Under the pieces are notes generated by a model. It did not search any database. It was not told the DNA's origin and saw only the letters and a program-made list of their open reading frames with translations. 64,000 nucleotides of DNA from Acidothermus sp. (lineage in GTDB: Bacteria; Actinomycetota; Actinomycetes; Acidothermales; Acidothermaceae): contig JAIMAI010000009.1 of the NCBI GenBank assembly GCA_023512015.1, positions 1 to 64,000 of the forward strand. Reading direction: 5' to 3'. This document shows positions 8,172 to 17,891 of this stretch, in pieces. Position numbers and translations under genes: made by a program. The first letter of the stretch is position 1; every line of letters starts with the position of its first letter.

Positions 8172-9748
8172 CAACCAAAGGCGAAATCGCGTTCGTCGGG
8201 ATCGGCCCCGGCGACCCCGACCTGCTGACCGTTCGCGCCGCCGAACTGCTCGGACGCGCAGACACGATTGTGGTCGATGCTGCGCCTCCCGCGTCGATTT
8301 CTCGGCATTTCCGCCCGGAGGCCACGGTCGTCGATTTCTCGGCGTTGGAATCCGGGCGGCTCCCCGGCAAGACCGAACGGGCGAAATACCTGCTGGAGGC
8401 GGCCAAATCCGGGCAGCGCGTGGTACGCCTGGTCCCCGGCGACCCGTTCTTCGACACCCAGCACGACGAAATCAGCGCCTGCGCGAAAGCGCACATCCCC
8501 TTCGAGGTGGTGCCTGGCGTTCCGCATGCCACCGCCGTTCCCGCGTACGCGGGAATTCCGCTCGTCGACGCCCGCCACCACGAGGTGCGCATCGTCGACG
8601 CTCGTGCCGGTGCCCCGAAATGGGCGGAAGTCGCCAAGACCACCGCGACCCTCGTCGTCCTCGGTGTGGAGGACGTGGCCGGCACGGCGGAGGCGCTGAT
8701 CGCAGCGGGGCGTGCCTCCGGTACACCGGTCGCGGTGACCCGCGCCGGGACGACGACCGAGCAGCACACCGTCGCCTCGACCCTCGATTCGCTCGCCGCC
8801 GACGTCAAAGCCGCAGGTCTCGAACCTCCCGTGGTGATGGTCGTCGGCGACGTGGTCAAACACCGCGACGCGTTCTCGTGGTTCGAAGCGAAACCGCTCT
8901 TCGGGTGGCGGGTGCTGGTGCCGCGGACCAAGGAACAGGCGGCCATCTTGTCGGAGAAACTCCGCGCCTACGGGGCGGTTCCGGTGGAAGTGCCGACCAT
9001 TTCGGTCGAACCGCCGCGCACGCCGCAACAGATGGACCGCGCGATCCGCGGACTGGTCACCGGTCGCTACGAGTGGATCGCTTTCACGTCGGTGAACGCG
9101 GTACGGGCCGTTCGGGAAAAAATCGAAGAATACGGCCTGGACGCGCGGGCTTTCTCCGGCATCAAAATCGCCGCGGTGGGTGAACAGACCGCGGCGTCGC
9201 TCCTGGCGTACGGCATCAAGCCGGACCTCGTTCCCTCCGGGGAGCAATCGGCGGCGGGCCTCGTCGCGGATTTCCCAGCCTACGACCGAGTCCTCGACCC
9301 GATCAACCGGGTACTGCTCCCCCGGGCCGACATCGCCACCGAGACCCTGGTGGCCGGGCTCATCGAACTCGGATGGGAAGTGGAGGAAGTGGTCGCGTAC
9401 CGCACGGTCCGGGCCGCGCCGCCGCCGGCCCCGATCCGCGAGGCCATCAAAACCGGCGGTTTCGACGCCGTCTGCTTCACGTCGTCGTCCACCGTACGCA
9501 ACCTGGTGGGCATCGCCGGGAAACCGCATGCGAGCACCGTCATCGCGTGTATCGGCCCGCAAACCGCGAAAACCGCGGAGGAGCACGGCCTGCGGGTCGA
9601 CGTGCTGGCTCCGCAGCCTTCCATCGCCGCCCTGGTCGATGCGTTGGCGGAATTCGGGCGGGCGCAACGGGAAGCCGCGATAGCGGCCGGGGAATGGACC
9701 GGAAAACCCGGTCGGCCGAAGACCAACCCGCGACGCAAGAGCCGATGA
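8168..9748 (+). CDS. hemD: Fused uroporphyrinogen-III C-methyltransferase / uroporphyrinogen-III synthase
   Basis: Two-domain protein of 526 residues. Residues 1-245 are a SUMT/CobA-like methyltransferase domain (GDPDLL 15-20, VPGVPHATAVPAYAGIPL), and about 250-526 are uroporphyrinogen-III synthase, which closes hydroxymethylbilane to uroporphyrinogen III. The SUMT motif normally reading RLKGGDPFIFGRG is changed to RLVPGDPFFDTQH (87-99). This fits the divergent methyltransferase half known in actinobacterial HemD fusions, so the methyltransferase activity is uncertain. ATGA overlaps join it to hemC and hemB. A Lys/Arg-rich tail ends the protein. Confidence 0.93.
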   Translation: MTTKGEIAFVGIGPGDPDLLTVRAAELLGRADTIVVDAAPPASISRHFRPEATVVDFSALESGRLPGKTERAKYLLEAAKSGQRVVRLVPGDPFFDTQHDEISACAKAHIPFEVVPGVPHATAVPAYAGIPLVDARHHEVRIVDARAGAPKWAEVAKTTATLVVLGVEDVAGTAEALIAAGRASGTPVAVTRAGTTTEQHTVASTLDSLAADVKAAGLEPPVVMVVGDVVKHRDAFSWFEAKPLFGWRVLVPRTKEQAAILSEKLRAYGAVPVEVPTISVEPPRTPQQMDRAIRGLVTGRYEWIAFTSVNAVRAVREKIEEYGLDARAFSGIKIAAVGEQTAASLLAYGIKPDLVPSGEQSAAGLVADFPAYDRVLDPINRVLLPRADIATETLVAGLIELGWEVEEVVAYRTVRAAPPPAPIREAIKTGGFDAVCFTSSSTVRNLVGIAGKPHASTVIACIGPQTAKTAEEHGLRVDVLAPQPSIAALVDALAEFGRAQREAAIAAGEWTGKPGRPKTNPRRKSR

Positions 9749-10746
9749 ACGAGAGCTTCGACGTCGGTCCCATTCGGCCGCGGCGACTCCGCCGCTTCGC
9801 CGCTCTGCGTCGGCTGGTCGCCGAAACTCGGCTGCACCCGGCGGATTTGGTCCTCCCGGTTTTCGTGAAGGAAGGCATCGGCGAACCGGTACCGGTCGAT
9901 TCGATGCCGGGGGTCGTGCAGCACACCCGCGATTCCCTCCGCAAGGCGGTCCACGACGCCGTGGAAGCCGGTGTCGGGGGCGTCATCGTCTTCGGGATCC
10001 CGGCCCACAAGGACGCCCGCGGATCGGCGGCGGACGACCCGAACGGCATCGCCCTCCAGGCGGTACGCGACCTGCGTTCGGAATTCGCCGACCGCATCGT
10101 GGTGATGACCGACCTGTGCCTCGACGAATACACCGACCATGGACACTGCGGCATCCTCCGCACGGATCGTTTCGGTGCGTCCGTCGTCGACAACGACGCG
10201 ACCTTGCAGCGGTACGCCTCCATCGCCGTGGCACAGGCGGAAGCCGGGGCCGATGTCGTGGCTCCGAGCGGGATGATGGACGGTCAGGTCGCGGCGATCC
10301 GCTCCGCGTTGGATACCGCTGGTTTCTCCGACGTCGCGATCCTCGCGTATTCGGCGAAATTCGCCTCGGCTTTCTACGGGCCCTTCCGGGACGCCGCGGA
10401 ATGTGCTCCGCAATTCGGCGACCGGCGCGGATATCAGCAGGATGTCGCCAACGCGCGTGAGGCGATCCGGGAAATCCGGCTCGACCTCGCCCAAGGCGCC
10501 GACATGGTCATGGTGAAACCGGCTCTCGGCTACCTCGACATCGTCCGTGCGGTCCGCGACGTGGTCGACGTCCCCCTCGCGGCATATCAGGTGAGCGGGG
10601 AATACGCGATGGTGGAGGCGGCCACCGCACGGGGATGGATCGATCGGCGCGCGGTCATCGAGGAAATCCTCCTGGGAATTCGACGTGCGGGGGCCGATTT
10701 CGTCTTGACGTATTGGGCAACCGAGGCGGCGCGATGGTCGAGATGA
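9745..10746 (+). CDS. hemB: Delta-aminolevulinic acid dehydratase (porphobilinogen synthase)
   Basis: Condenses two aminolevulinates to porphobilinogen. ATG 9745 overlaps the previous stop and gives 333 residues. Schiff-base lysines are visible as Lys205 (AYSAKFASAFYGPFR) and Lys258 (MVKPALGYLDI). The metal loop reads DLCLDEYTDHGHCG, with fewer cysteines than the zinc-type enzyme, which fits the Mg-type or mixed class common in actinobacteria. A much longer in-frame upstream extension exists but would lie inside the preceding gene. Confidence 0.97.
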   Translation: MNESFDVGPIRPRRLRRFAALRRLVAETRLHPADLVLPVFVKEGIGEPVPVDSMPGVVQHTRDSLRKAVHDAVEAGVGGVIVFGIPAHKDARGSAADDPNGIALQAVRDLRSEFADRIVVMTDLCLDEYTDHGHCGILRTDRFGASVVDNDATLQRYASIAVAQAEAGADVVAPSGMMDGQVAAIRSALDTAGFSDVAILAYSAKFASAFYGPFRDAAECAPQFGDRRGYQQDVANAREAIREIRLDLAQGADMVMVKPALGYLDIVRAVRDVVDVPLAAYQVSGEYAMVEAATARGWIDRRAVIEEILLGIRRAGADFVLTYWATEAARWSR

Positions 10747-11438
10747 CCACGGGGTTGCAGGCTCCGGAGGCGGTTTTCCTGGACGCCGGCGGGGTACTGC
10801 TCCTGCCCAATCCGTGGGCGGTCGGCTCGGTGCTCCGCGCCGCCGGCGGAGAAATAAGTCGGGAGGCGATCCACCGGGCGCATTATTCCGGCATCGCGCT
10901 CATGGACCGGGCGGGGCGGGCGGATTGGACGCTGTATTTCGCCCATCTCGCCGAGCGTGCCGGGGTTCCGTCGGAGCGCCGCGAGGATGCGATCGCCGGC
11001 CTGGCAGCGCTCTTCGCGGCACCGGTGTACAGCTTGTGGAACGTCGTGCCCGACGGGGTGATCGACGCGCTGCGGGCGCTGGCCGCCACCGGTGTGGCCA
11101 TCGCGGTGGTCTCCAACGCCGACGGTTTGGTCGAGACGACACTGCGCAGGTGCGAAGTTCCGGTGGACGTCGTCATCGACTCCACCGTCGTCGGGTACGC
11201 CAAACCGCAGCCGGAGATTTTCCACATCGCCTTGGAGCGGCTTGGGGTCGACCCGACGGCGGTGGTGCACGTCGGGGACATGGCGCTCGCGGATGTAGAC
11301 GGAGCGCGCGCCGCCGGCGTCCACCCCCTGCATCTAGACCCCTACGGAGATTGTCCGCATCCACCGGGAGCTCACGCCCACGTCCGTTCGTTGGCCGACG
11401 TGGTGGAGGTTGCCCGCGGTCGTCGGCCGTGGGCCTGA
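10743..11438 (+). CDS. HAD-superfamily hydrolase
   Basis: A 231-residue HAD phosphatase-like protein coupled to hemB by an ATGA overlap (an alternative in-frame ATG is 9 nt earlier). Motif I reads FLDAGGVLL, so the second Asp of the usual DxD is Gly, as in several HAD subfamilies with FDLGGV. Motif II is VVSNAD, and motifs III/IV are near YAKPQPEIF and VHVGDMALADVDGARAAG. The cap is of the helical type. The substrate is unknown; linkage to porphyrin genes does not by itself show a role in haem synthesis. Confidence 0.85.
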   Translation: MTTGLQAPEAVFLDAGGVLLLPNPWAVGSVLRAAGGEISREAIHRAHYSGIALMDRAGRADWTLYFAHLAERAGVPSERREDAIAGLAALFAAPVYSLWNVVPDGVIDALRALAATGVAIAVVSNADGLVETTLRRCEVPVDVVIDSTVVGYAKPQPEIFHIALERLGVDPTAVVHVGDMALADVDGARAAGVHPLHLDPYGDCPHPPGAHAHVRSLADVVEVARGRRPWA

Positions 11439-11540
11439 CCGGCTCCGAACCGGGCCCTCTCACTTCGCCACCCGCGCCGCACCGAGGCGCGCACGGAAGG
11501 GAAATTCCTTGCGAGGGCGGCGGGGGTCCTTGCGACGAAA

Positions 11541-11552
11541 GGAGAATTCTCC
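11541..11552 (+). promoter_or_regulatory. 12-bp palindrome covering the ribosome-binding site of the next gene
   Basis: GGAGAATTCTCC is a perfect palindrome directly abutting the GTG start at 11553 and containing the GGAG Shine-Dalgarno (extended AAAGGAG). The preceding 114-bp gap also carries a 9-bp direct repeat TCCTTGCGA at 11506-11514 and 11527-11535. The palindrome could be an operator or a weak RNA hairpin hiding the ribosome site; neither is shown. Confidence 0.4.
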
Positions 11553-12764
11553 GTGCGACGGCTGCTGATCGGATTGTTGGCGCTGGGATCCGCGATCGCC
11601 GGATGCACCTCCGGGGGCTCACGAAAACCGCCGGTACTTCCGTCGCCGCCGGGTGGCACGCCCGGGACCGCCCGCCCGTCCGCGACAGCGACTCCCGGTC
11701 GTCCGTCATCCTCCCCGTCGCCGTCGAGAGCAGCCGCCGCGCGAGCGGGATGGCTCGCTCCCGCGGGAGCCGACCAGCCGGGCCATCTCGCCCCGGGTTC
11801 GGACCCCTCGGTACTGCCCGGTCCGATCCTCATCGCGGACAAGGCCAACGACCGGCTCGTCGTCGTCGACCCGCAGGGGCGGGTCCGCTGGGTGTGGCCG
11901 CTCGGCGGAGACCTGCGCCCGGGACAGACCTTTCTCGTCCCGGACGACGCGTTCTTCACCCCCGACGGGGCAAACGTCGTCGCCACCCAGGAGGACGATT
12001 TCGTCGTCACCGAGATTTCCCCAGCCCGCCGGTCAATCGTCTGGCGGTACGGACACCCCGGAATCCCGGGGCACGCGCCGGGGTATTTGTGGAATCCGGA
12101 CGACGCGATGCTCCTCCCCGACGGCACGGTCGTAAGCGCCGACATCAAGAATTGCCGCATCGTCCGGCTGCGGGTGGGCGCCTCGGCACCGATCTGGACG
12201 GCGGGGCGGCCCGGTGTGTGCCGCCACGACCCGCCGAGCTTCTACGGAAGTCCGAACGGGGTTTTCCCTCTCCCGGACGGAAATTTCCTGGTCACCGAGA
12301 TCAACGGGAATTGGGTCGACGAGATCGATCCGGCCGGGCATCTACTATGGTCGACCCACCCGCCCGAAGTGCGTTATCCGTCCGATTCCAACGAATACGC
12401 CCCCGGGGAATACCTGACGGTGGATTACTCCCCGATCGGTCAGGTCGTGATTTTCGACCGGACCGGACGCACGATCTGGCGGTGGCGTTACGCCTCCGGA
12501 CCGAACCGACTGCGGTATCCGTCGCTGGCCGAGCCCTTGCCGAACGGCGACATCTTGCTGACCGACGACCACAACGACCGCGTGCTCGTCATCGATCCGC
12601 ACGCCAACCGCATCGTTTGGCAATACGGGCACACCGGAATCCCGGGCACCGCTCCCGGATATTTGAACATCCCCGACGGCCTCGACCCGCTTCCGCCGTA
12701 CGCGTACGTGGATCGCTTCGCCGCGCACACATCGGCGAATACCGGCACGCAGCCTTCACCATGA
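11553..12764 (+). CDS. Secreted lipoprotein with PQQ/NHL-like beta-propeller repeats
   Basis: A 403-residue probable lipoprotein with lipobox ending at Cys18, followed by a Pro/Ser/Thr-rich linker to about residue 65. The rest shows repeated blade motifs such as ILIADKANDRLVVVDPQGRV and ILLTDDHNDRVLVIDPHANRI, and the twice-seen phrase GHxGIPGxAPGYL. These resemble PQQ-enzyme/NHL beta-propellers. No catalytic residues can be assigned, so binding or scaffold function outside the cell is as likely as enzymatic function. The start is GTG 11553 with AAAGGAG upstream. Confidence 0.8.
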   Translation: MRRLLIGLLALGSAIAGCTSGGSRKPPVLPSPPGGTPGTARPSATATPGRPSSSPSPSRAAAARAGWLAPAGADQPGHLAPGSDPSVLPGPILIADKANDRLVVVDPQGRVRWVWPLGGDLRPGQTFLVPDDAFFTPDGANVVATQEDDFVVTEISPARRSIVWRYGHPGIPGHAPGYLWNPDDAMLLPDGTVVSADIKNCRIVRLRVGASAPIWTAGRPGVCRHDPPSFYGSPNGVFPLPDGNFLVTEINGNWVDEIDPAGHLLWSTHPPEVRYPSDSNEYAPGEYLTVDYSPIGQVVIFDRTGRTIWRWRYASGPNRLRYPSLAEPLPNGDILLTDDHNDRVLVIDPHANRIVWQYGHTGIPGTAPGYLNIPDGLDPLPPYAYVDRFAAHTSANTGTQPSP

Positions 12765-12788
12765 GAATCGCTCTATGAGAATCGCTCC
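12761..12788 (+). repeat. 14-bp tandem duplication at a gene start
   Basis: ATGAGAATCGCTCT (12761-12774) is followed directly by ATGAGAATCGCTCC (12775-12788). The first ATG overlaps the preceding stop as ATGA but reads only MRIAL before a stop; the second ATG opens the phosphoesterase gene. This looks like a slippage duplication of the gene's first codons. Confidence 0.9.
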
Positions 12789-13821
12789 CCGGGTCGTTGC
12801 GGCGATCTGCCTGGGCGTCCTCGCGCCGAGTGCCTGCACGACCGCCCCGAGCAAAGGGGAACATCCTCCCGCAAGGACACCGCCCGCTGCGACCGCGCCC
12901 GCCTCGTCGGGTGCGGCCGCGACGCCGTCCGAAGTCTCCGCAGTCCCGTCGTCGGGCAGCACTTCGACGTCGTCCGCTGCGGGCGTACCGGCGTCCGGCC
13001 CGTCGTCGGCCGAGCCCTGCGGGTGGACGAATTTTCCCGCACACTACTCCCACGTGCTGTGGATTTGGATGGAGAATGCCTCCTACCGAACGGTGATGGG
13101 AAATCCGCAGGCGCCTTACGAGAATTCGCTGGCGCGCCGATGTGGTCTGGCGACCGATTACCACGGCGTGACCCACCCGTCGTTGCCGAATTATCTGGCG
13201 GCCACCGGCGGATCGACGTTCGGAGTGGCCGACGATGCAGGCCCGAGGGCACATCCGATTGCGGGTGACTCGATTTTCGGCCAAGTGATGCGGGCGGGAC
13301 TCGCGTGGCGCTCCTACGAGGAGTCCATGCCGCAACCGTGCGACCTCAATTCGTCCGGTCGCTACGCGGTCAAGCACAACCCGGCGGCGTACTACACCGA
13401 GCTGCGTTCGCAGTGCGCGGCCGACGACGTCCCCCTCGACCCGAACCTGGACGCCGATCTGGCCGGCGGCCACTTGCCGGCTTTCGCCTTCGTCACCCCG
13501 AACCTCTGCCACGACATGCACGACTGCTCGGTGCGCACCGGTGACGGCTGGCTCGCCGCTCGGCTCCCCGCGATCCTCGATTCGCCGCAGTATCGGGCCG
13601 GCTCCCTCGTCGTGGTGCTCACCTTCGACGAAGGCGAGGATTCCGCCAACCACGTCGCGACGATCGTCATCGCCCCGACGATCCCGGTGGGGACGACGGT
13701 AGGTGCGCGGCTCGACCACTACGCCCTGCTCCGGGGAACCGAGGAACTGCTGGGGCTCGCGGCCTTGGGGGCGGCGCGCAGGGCGCCGTCCCTCGCGCGG
13801 GCCTTCGGACTACAGCCCTAG
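12775..13821 (+). CDS. Secreted phosphoesterase-family lipoprotein (acid-phosphatase-like)
   Basis: A 348-residue probable lipoprotein (lipobox Cys21, then a low-complexity Ala/Ser/Pro/Thr linker to about residue 80). The catalytic region resembles the phosphoesterase family that includes phospholipase C and acid phosphatases: [47 protein letters not shown] and [20 protein letters not shown]. The Glu-Asn of the ENxSY motif and the distal Asp/His residues that bind metal are present. It is translationally linked to the beta-propeller lipoprotein gene, suggesting joint export. Substrate unknown. Confidence 0.85.
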   Translation: MRIAPRVVAAICLGVLAPSACTTAPSKGEHPPARTPPAATAPASSGAAATPSEVSAVPSSGSTSTSSAAGVPASGPSSAEPCGWTNFPAHYSHVLWIWMENASYRTVMGNPQAPYENSLARRCGLATDYHGVTHPSLPNYLAATGGSTFGVADDAGPRAHPIAGDSIFGQVMRAGLAWRSYEESMPQPCDLNSSGRYAVKHNPAAYYTELRSQCAADDVPLDPNLDADLAGGHLPAFAFVTPNLCHDMHDCSVRTGDGWLAARLPAILDSPQYRAGSLVVVLTFDEGEDSANHVATIVIAPTIPVGTTVGARLDHYALLRGTEELLGLAALGAARRAPSLARAFGLQP

Positions 13822-13841
13822 GCTGGCCACGCGAGCCGACG

Positions 13842-13881
13842 ACGGTATGCCACGAGCGGCCCGGCCACGGCATGCCACGAC
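13842..13881 (+). repeat. Imperfect direct repeat in gap before hemL
   Basis: ACGGTATGCCACGAG (13842-13856) recurs as ACGGCATGCCACGAC (13867-13881), 13 of 15 bases matching at a 25-bp period. It lies in the 131-bp gap between the phosphoesterase and hemL. Confidence 0.7.
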
Positions 13882-13952
13882 GGGGCACGATGACGGCGCG
13901 CCGCGAGGCGGCCCGAGCGAGGCATCTCCCCGAACCGAAACGAGGTGGAGTT

Positions 13953-15263
13953 TTGCAGCAGCCGACCGACGCGACGTCCCGCAGGCTTTTCGACCAGGCC
14001 CGCCGGCTCCTGCCCGGCGGGGTGAATTCACCGGTGCGAGCCTTCGGAGCAGTCGGCGGCGTGCCGCGGTTCATGCGAGCGGGGCGGGGTGCCTACCTGG
14101 AGGACGTCGACGGGAACCGGTACGTGGACCTCGTCTGCTCGTGGGGGCCGTTGATCCTCGGGCACGCCCATCCGGAGGTGGTCGCCGCGGTGGTCGACGC
14201 CGCGGGTCGGGGCACCAGCTTCGGCGCCCCGACCGAAGCCGAGACCGCACTCGCGGCGGAAATCATCCGCCGCGTGCCGGCGGTGGAGATGGTGCGGCTG
14301 GTCAATTCGGGAACCGAAGCCACGATGAGCGCGCTCCGGCTGGCACGGGCGTTCACCGGCCGGCCGCTGGTGGTGAAATTCGCCGGCTGCTACCACGGGC
14401 ACGTCGACGCGCTGCTCGCCGCGGCCGGCAGCGGGGTCGCCACCTTCGGCCTGCCGGGCAGCCCGGGCGTCACCGAGGAGGAGGCCGCACAAACCGTCGT
14501 CCTCCCATACAACGACGTGGAGGCGGTGGAGGCCGCGTTCGACCGCCACGGCGAGCGAGTCGCCTGCGTCATCGTCGAAGCGGCCGCCGCGAACATGGGG
14601 GTGGTCCCGCCCGACGCCGGTTTCAACGCGGCCGTTGCGGAAATCGCCCACCGGCATGGGGCGCTGTTCATCCTCGACGAAGTGCTCACCGGTTTCCGGG
14701 TCTCCCCGGGGGGCTGGTGGGGCCGCGATCCGGTGGACGCCGACCTCTTCACCTTCGGGAAAGTGATCGGAGGTGGAGTGCCGGTCGGGGCGTTCGGCGG
14801 ACGTGCCGAAATCATGAGCGTGCTCGCGCCGTCCGGGCCGGTGTACCAAGCGGGGACGCTTTCGGGCAATCCGCTGGCGACCGCCGCGGGATTGGCCACC
14901 CTCCGCGCCGCCACGCCCGAGGTCTACCGGCGGCTCGACACGGTCGCCTCGGCGATCGCCAATGAGTTGGACGACGAATGCGACCGCATCGGCCTTCCGC
15001 ACCAGGTCCAGCGCGCGGGAAATCTCTTCTCGCTTTTCTTCAGCGCTTCCCCGGTCCGCAGCTACGACGAGGCGCGGCGCCAGGAGAGCTGGCGGTATCC
15101 GCCGTTCTTCCACGCCCTGTTGGCCCGCGGCGTCTACGCGCCCCCGTCGGTGTTCGAGGCCTGGTTCGTCTCGGCGGCCCACGACGACGCCGCCGTCGAG
15201 CGCGTCCTCGAAGCGTTGCCGGACGCCGTCCGCGCGGCGGCAGCAGCACGACCCGACGAATAA
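13953..15263 (+). CDS. hemL: Glutamate-1-semialdehyde 2,1-aminomutase
   Basis: PLP enzyme converting glutamate-1-semialdehyde to 5-aminolevulinate, the step after HemA. I chose the TTG start at 13953 because GAGGTG lies five bases upstream and the resulting 436 residues match family length; a longer frame back to 13872 is possible. Visible features are [39 protein letters not shown], Asp242 in [11 protein letters not shown] and PLP-Lys270 in [13 protein letters not shown]. It is separated from the main hem operon by the two lipoprotein genes. Confidence 0.96.
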   Translation: MQQPTDATSRRLFDQARRLLPGGVNSPVRAFGAVGGVPRFMRAGRGAYLEDVDGNRYVDLVCSWGPLILGHAHPEVVAAVVDAAGRGTSFGAPTEAETALAAEIIRRVPAVEMVRLVNSGTEATMSALRLARAFTGRPLVVKFAGCYHGHVDALLAAAGSGVATFGLPGSPGVTEEEAAQTVVLPYNDVEAVEAAFDRHGERVACVIVEAAAANMGVVPPDAGFNAAVAEIAHRHGALFILDEVLTGFRVSPGGWWGRDPVDADLFTFGKVIGGGVPVGAFGGRAEIMSVLAPSGPVYQAGTLSGNPLATAAGLATLRAATPEVYRRLDTVASAIANELDDECDRIGLPHQVQRAGNLFSLFFSASPVRSYDEARRQESWRYPPFFHALLARGVYAPPSVFEAWFVSAAHDDAAVERVLEALPDAVRAAAAARPDE

Positions 15264-15276
15264 TCCGACGAATAAT
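15253..15276 (+). repeat. 12-bp perfect tandem repeat duplicating the hemL stop
   Basis: CCGACGAATAAT occurs twice in a row (15253-15264, 15265-15276). Each copy carries GAC GAA TAA in the hemL frame, so the last two codons and the stop codon are duplicated. Confidence 0.9.
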
Positions 15277-15283
15277 CCACGGA

Positions 15284-15306
15284 CCCGCGGAACCGACGAC
15301 CGCGGG
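15284..15306. terminator. Possible bidirectional hairpin between hemL and the aminotransferase gene
   Basis: CCCGCGG and CCGCGGG form a 7-bp stem around a 9-nt loop in the 44-bp gap between converging stops. There is no T-tract on either strand, so intrinsic termination is doubtful. Confidence 0.35.
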
Positions 15307-15307
15307 C

Positions 15308-16681
15308 CTAACGCCGAACGGCCTGCCCCACCAGGGTGCGGCCGAAATCCCACAGCAGGCCGGCGCCGGTGTGGGCGTCGTCCATCACGTCGACGAACGC
15401 GTCGAGGAACGTCTTGACCTCCGGCTCGCCGATCACCAGCGGCGGGATGAGTTTCACCACGTCGATGTGATCTCCGGCGACCTGGGTGAGGATACGGTGC
15501 CGGGTGAACAGCGGGACCACGACGAGTTGCGCGAACAGTCCGTGGCGGGCGGCTTGCAGCATCGACCAGCCGGCCCGCAATTTCAGGGAACGTGGTCGGC
15601 CGAATTCTATGCCGATCATCAGACCGCGGCCCCGTACTTCCGCGATGAGCTCGTAGCGATCGACCAAAGCCTGCAGCGATTCCAGTAATAATCGGCCGAC
15701 CCGCGCGGCGTTCTCCACAAGGTGGTCATCTTCGATGACCGCGAGGGTCGCCAACCCGGCGGTCATGGCCATGGCGTTGCCCATGAAAGTCGAGGCGTGC
15801 ACGAAAACCCGATCCATCGAGGAGAAAACGGCGTCGAACACGGCGCGTTTCGCCAGCGTGGCACCGATCGGCACGAAGCCGCCGGAGAGCGCCTTTGCGA
15901 CGGTGACAATATCCGGGTCGACGTTCTCGTGTTCGAAAGCGAAGAATTTTCCGGTGCGACCGATCCCGGTCTGCACCTCGTCGCAGATCAGCAAAGCTCC
16001 GTAGCGCCGCAGTTCCTCCTGCGCGGCGGCGAGGAAACCGGACGGCGGTATGTGCACGCCCTTGCCCTGGATGGGTTCGACCAGGAGGGCGGCGACGTCG
16101 CCTTTTTTCAGTTCCCGCCGGAGCGCATCGAGGTCGCCGAGTTGGATCGGGGTGTCGGGAAGCAGCGGTCCGAATCCGCGCCGGAATTCACCGGCCCCGT
16201 TCACCGACAGCGCTCCCGCGGTCAGCCCGTGGTAGGCGTGGTCGAGGAAGAGGATCCGTGGGCGGCCGGTGGCACACCGGGCGAATTTCAACGCCGCTTC
16301 GATCGCTTCGGAACCGGAATTGCAGAAGAAGACCCGGTCCAGCCCGGGAGCCTTGGCGAGCAGTCGTTCGGCGAAAACCCCCGCGAGCAGCGGGGCGTCG
16401 AACTGCACCATGTCGGCGAGTTCGGCATCCAGCACGTCGTGCAAGGCTTTGCGCACCACCGGGTGGTTACGCCCCACTCCGTGCACCCCGAAACCCGCAA
16501 GCATGTCGAGGTAGCGGTTTCCCTCGTCGTCGAAGAGGTAGCAGCCTTCGGCTCGCCGATATATCCGGTCGAAGCCGATCGTCTTGAGCACTCGGGGAAC
16601 TTGGGGATTGATGTATCGGCCGTGGAGTTCGTAATTCTCCCCCGCACGACGCTCCAGGACTTCGGCGAGTTCGAACGGCAT
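15308..16681 (-). CDS. Class III PLP-dependent aminotransferase
   Basis: A 457-residue class III (ornithine/acetylornithine-type) aminotransferase. Cofactor residues are visible: FFCNSGSEAIEAALKFAR, HAYHGLTAGAL, Asp234 in ICDEVQTGIGRTG and PLP-Lys263 in VAKALSGGFVPIGA. The N-terminal block (YELHGRYINPQVPRVLKTIGFDR) sets it apart from ArgD. HpnO-like or diamine aminotransferases are possible relatives, but the substrate is not determinable here. It begins 9 nt after the disA stop and so is the third gene of radA-disA-aminotransferase. Confidence 0.85.
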   Translation of the reverse strand: MPFELAEVLERRAGENYELHGRYINPQVPRVLKTIGFDRIYRRAEGCYLFDDEGNRYLDMLAGFGVHGVGRNHPVVRKALHDVLDAELADMVQFDAPLLAGVFAERLLAKAPGLDRVFFCNSGSEAIEAALKFARCATGRPRILFLDHAYHGLTAGALSVNGAGEFRRGFGPLLPDTPIQLGDLDALRRELKKGDVAALLVEPIQGKGVHIPPSGFLAAAQEELRRYGALLICDEVQTGIGRTGKFFAFEHENVDPDIVTVAKALSGGFVPIGATLAKRAVFDAVFSSMDRVFVHASTFMGNAMAMTAGLATLAVIEDDHLVENAARVGRLLLESLQALVDRYELIAEVRGRGLMIGIEFGRPRSLKLRAGWSMLQAARHGLFAQLVVVPLFTRHRILTQVAGDHIDVVKLIPPLVIGEPEVKTFLDAFVDVMDDAHTGAGLLWDFGRTLVGQAVRR

Positions 16682-16690
16682 GGCGGCCTC

Positions 16691-17833
16691 TCAGACGTAT
16701 CGTTCGAGAATCGAGGATTCGGCGAGCCGGGACAGGCCTTCCCGCACGCTGCGGGCGCGGGTTTCGCCCACTCCTTCCACCGCCTGCAGGTCGTCGATGC
16801 TGGCGGCGAGGAGTTTCTGCAGCGTCCCGAAATGTTCGACCAGTCGCTCGATGACGGCGCAGGGAAGGCGCGGCACCTTCGCCAGTAGGCGATATCCCCG
16901 CGGAGTCGCTGGAGCGTCCAGTACGTCAGCCCCTCCGCCGAAACCCATGACCCGGGCGACGGTGCCGAGGTCGAGGAGCTCGGTTGGAGAGAGGGCGCTG
17001 AGGTCGTTCAGCACGTCTTCGAGGGTCCGCCCACGCTTGCCGGTTTGCGCAGGGAGATAGTCCCGGATGATGAGTTCCCGCTCCGGTTCCACGCCGGCGA
17101 GTAATTCGTCGAGTTGCAGGCTGAGCAGCCGCCCATCGGTGCCGAGTTCCACCACGTAGCCTTGGATTTCGTCGGCGATGCGCCGGACCATTTCGAGCCG
17201 CTGCGCCACCACCGCCGCGTCCCGCACGGTAACCAGGTCTTCGATTTCCAGAGCCGACAGGGTGCCGGAGACTTCGTCCAGCCGCAGCTTGTAGCGCTCC
17301 AGGGTGGCCAGGGCCTGGTTCGCGCGGGCCAGGATGGCGCTCGGATCGTCGAGCACGTAACGGCGCCCGTCGAGGTAGAGCGCGATGATGCGCATCGACT
17401 GGCTCACCGAAATGACCGGATAACCGGTCTGCCGCGCGGTCCGCTCCGCGGAACGGTGGCGGGTGCCGGATTCACTGGTGGGGACCGACGGATCCGGCTG
17501 CAGGTGCACGTTGGCTTTGATGATGCGCGAGCCGGTCTCGTCGAGAATGATCGCGCCGTCCATTTTCGCCAACTCGCGCATCAACGGCGCGGTTGCTTCG
17601 ACGTCGAGATTGACCCCACCGCTGCAGATTGCCTCGACGGTTTTGTCGTAACCGAGCACGATCAGCGCACCGGTGTTCCCCCGCAGAATCCGTTCCAGCG
17701 CGTCGCGCAATTCGGTGCCGGGAGCTATCGCGGCCAAGGTAGCTCGGAGTCGCTCCTCGGCACCCCGCTCACCGCGGTCCGGACGATCGTTGCTTGCCAC
17801 CTGGCTCCCAGACATATCCGAAGTCGTCGGCAT
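16691..17833 (-). CDS. disA: DNA integrity scanning diadenylate cyclase DisA
   Basis: Makes the second messenger cyclic di-AMP from two ATP while scanning DNA. The 380-residue protein has the DAC domain with DGA (92-94) and RHR (125-127) motifs, a helical linker, and a C-terminal helix-hairpin-helix DNA-binding domain ([19 protein letters not shown]). Start ATG 17833. It follows radA by 58 nt on the same strand, the common actinobacterial radA-disA order; RadA is known to modulate DisA in other bacteria. Confidence 0.96.
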   Translation of the reverse strand: MPTTSDMSGSQVASNDRPDRGERGAEERLRATLAAIAPGTELRDALERILRGNTGALIVLGYDKTVEAICSGGVNLDVEATAPLMRELAKMDGAIILDETGSRIIKANVHLQPDPSVPTSESGTRHRSAERTARQTGYPVISVSQSMRIIALYLDGRRYVLDDPSAILARANQALATLERYKLRLDEVSGTLSALEIEDLVTVRDAAVVAQRLEMVRRIADEIQGYVVELGTDGRLLSLQLDELLAGVEPERELIIRDYLPAQTGKRGRTLEDVLNDLSALSPTELLDLGTVARVMGFGGGADVLDAPATPRGYRLLAKVPRLPCAVIERLVEHFGTLQKLLAASIDDLQAVEGVGETRARSVREGLSRLAESSILERYV

Positions 17834-17891
17834 TGTAACCGCTGATCACGAACGATCGTCGTGCCGCGACGCGAGGGCACGGACACCCCGC

